Below, piece after piece: positions 15,134 through 19,205 of a DNA stretch of 19,205 bases. Under the pieces are notes generated by a model. The model was not told where the DNA came from, ran no database searches, and saw nothing but the letters and a program-made list of their open reading frames with translations. Position 1 is the first letter of the stretch. The number at the start of each line of letters is the position of its first letter. Origin of the DNA: DASZGI01 sp035938995 (GTDB lineage: Bacteria; Actinomycetota; Actinomycetes; Streptomycetales; Catenulisporaceae); NCBI RefSeq assembly GCF_035938995.1, contig NZ_DASZGI010000157.1, positions 1 to 19,205 on the forward strand, in the 5' to 3' direction. Both the position numbers and the translations under genes were made by a program.

Positions 15134-15498
15134 GAACAGAGATTCACGTTCGGGAATTGCTCTCCCAGACGATCAGCTTATACGGCCGCCCATCTCGGTT
15201 GCCGCACGGACCGTCCCTGTTTACCCGAAACGGCCTATCCATGCGTGCGTTCGGTCACCCGGATGCACACGCGCACTCCTGCAACCGCCCGGCGATCAGC
15301 CGGAGGGCCAGTGCGCTGGCACAGCGGAGTAGTGCGATTACGCACGGTACTCATCTCGCATTTGCAGCTGAAAAACGCCCGTGAGTTGTCGCAGGTAGTA
15401 GAGAACAGCAACTTCACGTGAACATTGACAGGTATGGTGGGGGCGGACCACCCTAGAAGACACACCTCCCCCATGTGCGGATGGAAGGAGGAATGGCT
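15134..15498. other. Divergent intergenic region between the MEDS-HATPase and STAS genes
   Basis: No coding frame is supported here. It should hold promoters for both directions. On the minus strand GCAT-N14-GGGTAA (15244 down to 15221) loosely resembles the stress-sigma pattern GNNT-N14-16-GGGTAY described for Streptomyces, with one mismatch at the last base. On the plus strand TTGACA at 15425-15430 looks like a -35, but no -10 lies at the normal distance; TATGGT at 15433-15438 fits TAnnnT. The leader just before the first STAS gene contains GGTGG/CCACC short pairing and the strong ribosome site GGAAGGAGG. Confidence 0.4.
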
Positions 15499-15945
15499 AT
15501 GGCCAACCCGGACTACCGAGGTGTCGCGACCAGCGTCGACACCCAGTCCGCAAGGCTCATATCACAGCGCGCGGCGCTGGATGAGAAGCCGATCCTGCGT
15601 ACGGCAATGCTCCGGTTGAGCGGCGAGGCAATCCTCGTGCTGGCCGGTGAGCTCGATCTGTCCAGCGGCGAACAGCTGCGCGAGGCGGCGCTCGAGTGTC
15701 TCGCCGACCCTCCCGAGCACCTGTCCGTCGACCTGAGCGCGGTCGAGTTCTGCGACTGTGCGGGCCTGCGGATCCTCGAGTGGGTGCGCCTGAAAGCGGA
15801 GGCCGGAGGCACCGGCTTCCGATTGTTGGGCGCCCATCCCCGGACGCGCCGGCTGTTGGCCATCGCTCGCGCCGACGAACTGCTCGCTGCCTGTGGCATG
15901 ACTGCCCCGACCGATGAGGGGCAGCGGGCGCGGATCCCGCGATGA
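15499..15945 (+). CDS. STAS-domain protein, cysteine at the phospho-acceptor position
   Basis: A 148-residue anti-sigma factor antagonist-like protein. After ~35 residues of leader, the STAS fold runs from about 36 to 132: LRLSGEAILVLAGELDLSSGEQL, then LSVDLSAVEFCDCAGLRILE, then FRLLGAHPRTRRLLAI. In SpoIIAA/RsbV-type antagonists the loop reads D-S-(S/T)-G-L and the first serine is phosphorylated by the partner kinase; here it reads D86-C87-A88-G89-L, so the serine position is cysteine. If the partner-switch model holds, this copy cannot be switched off by serine phosphorylation. The start is the ATG at 15499, 7 bases after AAGGAGG; an ATG at 15493 is too close to that site. Its stop overlaps the next gene's start (ATGA), so the two are translationally coupled. 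Confidence 0.9.
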   Translation: MANPDYRGVATSVDTQSARLISQRAALDEKPILRTAMLRLSGEAILVLAGELDLSSGEQLREAALECLADPPEHLSVDLSAVEFCDCAGLRILEWVRLKAEAGGTGFRLLGAHPRTRRLLAIARADELLAACGMTAPTDEGQRARIPR

Positions 15946-16391
15946 GCACGAAAACGCTACCTGCTCCCCCGGTGGCGCGGCCTGAGCGGACGGCCCCGGC
16001 GCTTGTGGCTGCGGCTGCGGCTGCGCCCGTTGTGCTTGAGGCATGGACCGACGGCACCGCGGCGCTGACGGTGCGGGTGCAGCACGGCGCGCTGCACACC
16101 ACCCTGGTGAGGGTCGAGGGCGAGGTCGATCTGGCGGGCGCGACCCAATTGGAGCGAGTGCTGCTTCCGCTGGTCCAGCACGGCGCGGTCGTGCTCGAGG
16201 CCGCCGGGATCACGCTGCTCGACTCGCACGGTCTGCGCGTGCTGCTGGCGGCCGACCGGGTTTCACGCGTGCACGGCGGCAGCTTCCGCATCGCGGCGCT
16301 GTCGCCGGCGCTGCGCCAGGTGCTTGACGTGACGCTGATCAGCGAGCGCCTGGAGTTCTTCGACCGCCTCGACGACGCGCTCAAGGCGTGA
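15942..16391 (+). CDS. STAS-domain protein, phospho-acceptor serine present
   Basis: A 149-residue STAS protein, second of a coupled pair. The first ~40 residues are Ala/Pro-rich and probably unstructured. The STAS domain spans about 42-148 (LTVRVQHGALHTTLVRVEGE at its start, then LAGATQLERVLLPL). Its loop reads LLDSHGLRVLL, keeping Ser95 at the position phosphorylated in SpoIIAA/RsbV. It therefore could be controlled by a serine kinase such as the divergent MEDS-HATPase protein (inference from family and position). The start codon lies inside the end of the previous gene (ATGA overlap), so the two proteins are likely made together, possibly in fixed ratio. The final residues, FFDRLDDALKA, fit the closing helix. 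It converges with the LMF gene, whose stop is 58 bp away. Confidence 0.88.
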   Translation: MSTKTLPAPPVARPERTAPALVAAAAAAPVVLEAWTDGTAALTVRVQHGALHTTLVRVEGEVDLAGATQLERVLLPLVQHGAVVLEAAGITLLDSHGLRVLLAADRVSRVHGGSFRIAALSPALRQVLDVTLISERLEFFDRLDDALKA

Positions 16392-16449
16392 CCCACCCAA
16401 CCGATCCCACCCGTCAGCTCCGCACCTCCGCTGCCCCGAGTCCGGCGCG

Positions 16450-17925
16450 TCAGGCGCCGATGTCGGGCACTCCCGCGGGTCGGCGGGTGCCCCGGTCCGC
16501 CGCGAGCCGGAACGGCCGGACATATTCGCCGGACAGTTCACGCCGCCACCACGCGCCGGTACGGCGCAGCTCCAGCCACGTGGTGAACTCGTACCGGTAC
16601 AGCAGCACTCGCACGCACTTCGGCGGCCCCTCGGGGAACGGGTCGCCGCGCAGCAGCCGCAGCATGGCGCGGTCGCCCTCCAGCAGCTTTTCGAGCAGCG
16701 TGTGGAGCCAGGGCTCGGCGTAGTGCGGGGAGATAGCAGCGAACCACATCAGCCAGTCGAGCCGCAGGTGGTACGGAGCGAACTGACGCGGCATCCGGTG
16801 CGGGTCGCCCGGCTTGCCTTTGAACGCGTACTCCCGCCACTGCGGATTCGCGGCGAGGTCGCCGTCGGCGGTCCCCTCGATCGCCAGCTCAAACCGCGTC
16901 CGGTTGATTCCGCCGAACGCGCCGTATGTGTTGACCAGGTGGAGCGGCTCGAAGCTGTAGTTCATCAACTGCCGTCGCACCGCGAGATTGTGCGCGGGAC
17001 GGTAGCTGAGGCCCACGACCAGCGCCGTCAGCGCCAGCACCAGGGCCTGGAACCACTCGGGTCCGGCGCCCGGCGTGGGACTCGGCGCGGATGCGAACCG
17101 GGAGCCGAGCGCGCCGGCCGCTACGGGCAGCGCCAAGACGATCGTGAGCCAGTTGAGCCAGGCGTAGTTGCCGGACAGGACCAGCCACAACTGAGTGGCG
17201 ATCATCACCGCGGCGGCCACGCCGGCCACGGGTTGCGGGGTGAACAGCGCGAGCGGCACGAGGAGCTGGACGACGTGGTTGGCCGCGACCTCGACCCGGT
17301 GCAGGCGGTCGGGCAGATGGTGGAAGAACCAGCTGAGCGGGCCGGGCATCGGCTGGGTCTCGTGGTGGTAGCGCAGGCAGGTGAAGTCGCGCCAGCACCG
17401 GTCGCCGCGCAGCTTGATCAGCCCGGCGCCGAACTCGACGCGGAACAGCAGCCAGCGCAGCAGCCACAGCACGAGCGTCGGGGGTGCCGTGCTCGCGTTG
17501 CCGAGGAAAACCGCGAGGAATCCGGCCTCCAGCAGCAGCATCTCCCAGCCGAAGTGGTACCAGGTCTGGCCCACGTTGACGATCGAGAGGTAGATCGCCC
17601 ACAGCACGGCCCACGCGAGCATCGCCGCCCCCAGCGGCACCACGTCAGCCGCACCTGCGACCAATGCGACGGACAGCGCGGCCCCGGTCCAGGCGAGCGC
17701 CGCGTACAGCCGGTCGGAGTAGTAGAGATGGAAGACGCTCGGCGACCGGCGGAAGGGCGTCCGCCGCAGATAGGCCGGGATGGGCAGCAGGCCGTGCTCG
17801 CCGAGCAGCGCGCGGAACTGGAGGGCGGCCGCGAGGAAGCCGCACAGGTAGATGGCGGCGAGTGCGCGCTGGAAGGCCTCGCGGGCGAACCAGGAGGCTG
17901 GATCGGCGAACCAGTGACCGAGCAT
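16450..17925 (-). CDS. Lipase maturation factor (LMF) family membrane protein
   Basis: A 491-residue polytopic membrane protein of the LMF family. Animal LMF1 is an ER-membrane protein needed for lipase folding; the role of bacterial members is not established. Family features are WFxxxxFQRALAAIYLCGFL near the N-terminus, the glycine-rich and charged block FRVEFGAGLIKLRGDRCWRD followed by TCLRYHHETQPMPGPLSWFF (about 160-200), and the soluble C-terminal domain with NTYGAFGGINRTRFELAIEG, EYAFKGKPGD, APYHLRLDWLMWF and LLYRYEFTTW (about 335-455). There are at least eight hydrophobic segments before that domain. Length fits a full bacterial member. The ATG at 17925 begins 7 bases after the stop of the FAD oxidoreductase gene on the same strand, with no room for a promoter, so the two are almost certainly co-transcribed and coupled. 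Confidence 0.92.
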   Translation of the reverse strand: MLGHWFADPASWFAREAFQRALAAIYLCGFLAAALQFRALLGEHGLLPIPAYLRRTPFRRSPSVFHLYYSDRLYAALAWTGAALSVALVAGAADVVPLGAAMLAWAVLWAIYLSIVNVGQTWYHFGWEMLLLEAGFLAVFLGNASTAPPTLVLWLLRWLLFRVEFGAGLIKLRGDRCWRDFTCLRYHHETQPMPGPLSWFFHHLPDRLHRVEVAANHVVQLLVPLALFTPQPVAGVAAAVMIATQLWLVLSGNYAWLNWLTIVLALPVAAGALGSRFASAPSPTPGAGPEWFQALVLALTALVVGLSYRPAHNLAVRRQLMNYSFEPLHLVNTYGAFGGINRTRFELAIEGTADGDLAANPQWREYAFKGKPGDPHRMPRQFAPYHLRLDWLMWFAAISPHYAEPWLHTLLEKLLEGDRAMLRLLRGDPFPEGPPKCVRVLLYRYEFTTWLELRRTGAWWRRELSGEYVRPFRLAADRGTRRPAGVPDIGA

Positions 17926-17931
17926 CGCCGC

Positions 17932-19205
17932 TCAGCTGCGTTCCGGCGCACTCAGCGGATCGGGACCGGGCGCGGGCGGGATGCGCACGCCGAACACTTG
18001 CCGCAACGCCGCGCGCGCCGCGTGGTACCCGCACATGCCGTGCACGCCCGGTCCCGGAGGCGTCGAAGAAGAGCACAGATACACGGCGGGGTTCGGGGTC
18101 GAATACGGCGCCAGGATGCGCGTCGGGCTCGGTCGCAGCAGCAGCCTGCCCATGTCGGTGCGTCCTCCCGCGATATCTCCGCCGACATAGTTCGCGTTGC
18201 CGGCAGCCAGGTCTGACGGTCCGGTGGAGCGGCGCGCGAGCACCAGGTCGCGGAAGCCGGGGGCGAAGCGGTCGATCTGCGTTTCGATCTCGCCGGTCAG
18301 ATCTCCCGTCCAGTCGTGCGGCACATGTGCGTACACCCAAAGGACGTGCTGGCCGGAGGGAGCGCGCGAGGGGTCGAACAGGCTCGGCTGCGCGACGATC
18401 AGGAACGGCGGCCGAGGCGGCGCGCCCCGGTGCACGCGCCGCAGAGCCGAGCCGATTTCCACTTCGGAAGCGCCCAGGTGCACAGTTCCCGCGCGGCGGC
18501 ACGGTTCCGCAGTCCACCACACCGGTCCGCTCAGTGCGTAGTCCAGCTTGAACACGGCCGGCCCGTGCCGGTAACGCATCATGCGTGCGGCGAAGCCGGG
18601 CGGGAGCATCGTGCCTGCCACTGAGGCCAGCCCGGACGGCGAGGTGTCGAGCAGGTAGGCGCGCGCCGGGGGCAGCTTGTCGAGCGCCCGGACGGGATGC
18701 CCGGTCTCGATACGGCCGCCGAGGCCGGTGATCAGGTCGGCGAGCGCGTCGCTGATCGCCTGCGCGCCGCCGCGCGGGAAGGGCCAGCCGACCTCGTGCG
18801 CGGCCAGGGCGAACATCAGCGCGAGCCCGCCGGTGCCCGGTGCGGTCAACGGCGCCATGGCGTGCGCGGCCAACCCGGCGAGCAGTCCACGCGCCCGCTC
18901 GCCGCGGAACATCCGGTTCAGCAGCGCCGCCGGGGCCGCGGCGCGTAGCAGGAACCTGCCGGTCAGCGCGGGGTTCGCGGGCATTCCGACGAACGGCGCT
19001 CGCAGCACGTCCGGGGCCAGTTGGTGCCAGCGCCCCTGGAACGGCCCGATCAGCCGCAGGTAGGCGCCGTGATCGTCGGGTCCGAGCGAGGCCGCGGTTT
19101 CGGCGGGGTCCGACGCGAGCACGGCGGCCGAGCCGTCCGGGAACGGGTGCGCGAGCGCGAGATCCGGCTGGACCCACTCGAGCCCGTGCCGGGCCAGCGG
19201 GAGGG
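17932..19205 (-). CDS. FAD-dependent oxidoreductase (phytoene-desaturase-like), cut by right edge
   Basis: The C-terminal ~423 residues of a flavoprotein of the NAD(P)/FAD-dependent oxidoreductase class related to CrtI-like desaturases and PYROXD2. The frame stays open to the window edge, where it reads LPLARHGLEWVQPDLALAHP then FPDGSAAVLASD; the N-terminal GxGxxG FAD-binding motif lies outside. Visible features are PRGGAQAISDALADLITGLGGRIETGHPV (split, the active-site loop strand typical of the class, about 115-143 of the visible part) and GPGVHGMCGYHAARAAL, the C-terminal FAD-binding motif. Substrate is unknown; related actinobacterial proteins are annotated only generally. It is the upstream gene of a pair with the LMF protein (7 bp gap). 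No carotenoid gene is seen in the window, so a desaturase role should not be assumed. Confidence 0.9.
   Translation of the reverse strand, partial: LPLARHGLEWVQPDLALAHPFPDGSAAVLASDPAETAASLGPDDHGAYLRLIGPFQGRWHQLAPDVLRAPFVGMPANPALTGRFLLRAAAPAALLNRMFRGERARGLLAGLAAHAMAPLTAPGTGGLALMFALAAHEVGWPFPRGGAQAISDALADLITGLGGRIETGHPVRALDKLPPARAYLLDTSPSGLASVAGTMLPPGFAARMMRYRHGPAVFKLDYALSGPVWWTAEPCRRAGTVHLGASEVEIGSALRRVHRGAPPRPPFLIVAQPSLFDPSRAPSGQHVLWVYAHVPHDWTGDLTGEIETQIDRFAPGFRDLVLARRSTGPSDLAAGNANYVGGDIAGGRTDMGRLLLRPSPTRILAPYSTPNPAVYLCSSSTPPGPGVHGMCGYHAARAALRQVFGVRIPPAPGPDPLSAPERS

Noticed and set aside
15425..15430. Perfect TTGACA as a -35 for the STAS operon
   Set aside because: No TAnnnT hexamer at 16-19 bases downstream; kept only as a remark on the intergenic region.
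16702..18216. 504-codon open frame on the plus strand
   Set aside because: It lies opposite the LMF gene and the oxidoreductase gene, is rich in Arg/Gln/Glu/Gly repeats and has no recognisable domain; a high-GC shadow.
17932..19205. Carotenoid desaturase (crtI) assignment
   Set aside because: C-terminal motif fits the wider FAD oxidoreductase class, the N-terminus is missing and no other carotenoid gene is present.
1..19205. tRNA, rRNA, riboswitch or CRISPR array
   Set aside because: Read through the gaps on both strands and found no cloverleaf, conserved rRNA segment or regularly spaced repeats.

Overview
The window is about 70% GC, its coding frames end almost every codon in G or C, and its gene families (DUF6412 beside a second YidC, DUF1707, DUF5709, DUF1003, membrane Ser/Thr kinases, a MEDS-HATPase protein and orphan STAS proteins) point to a chromosomal stretch of an actinomycete (Streptomyces/Catenulispora-like). 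The genus is not determinable from the sequence alone. No rRNA, tRNA, CRISPR array, transposase, phage gene or biosynthetic cluster was recognised. Nearly all long open frames opposite the listed genes are high-GC shadows.

Left part (1-3960). The minus strand carries a cut-off MobA/MocA-like nucleotidyltransferase with no visible normal start codon, a YidC/Oxa1 paralogue and a DUF6412 membrane protein, apparently one operon read DUF6412 -> YidC -> nucleotidyltransferase. A small ankyrin-repeat gene diverges from it. A Nudix hydrolase follows on the minus strand. Then come two adjacent dead genes: a LacI-family regulator without its DNA-binding half and with a frameshift, and a prolyl iminopeptidase with an internal deletion that fuses its N-terminal part out of frame to its C-terminal tail.

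Middle part (3961-10256). This holds a DUF1963 (YwqG-like) protein, a DUF1707 protein with a possibly leaderless promoter, a secreted propeller-like protein behind a strong hairpin terminator, a membrane protein made of two tandem DUF1003 units, a small hypothetical ORF, a DUF445 membrane protein and an acidic DUF5709 protein. These look like single-gene units.

Right part (10390-19205) is rich in signalling. A PknB-type kinase with an extracytoplasmic NTF2-like domain is followed by an orphan phoU, and a second membrane Ser/Thr kinase converges on phoU. Next is a candidate partner-switching module: a MEDS-HATPase anti-sigma/sensor kinase diverges from two translationally coupled STAS proteins. 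One STAS protein keeps the phospho-acceptor serine position and the other has cysteine there. The window ends with a minus-strand pair, an FAD-dependent oxidoreductase (cut by the right edge) followed 7 bases later by a lipase maturation factor family membrane protein.

Nothing here is clearly a new defence or mobile system. The most interesting items are the Ser/Cys STAS pair with its divergent kinase, the tandem DUF1003 protein, the two-pseudogene scar and the oxidoreductase-LMF pair.
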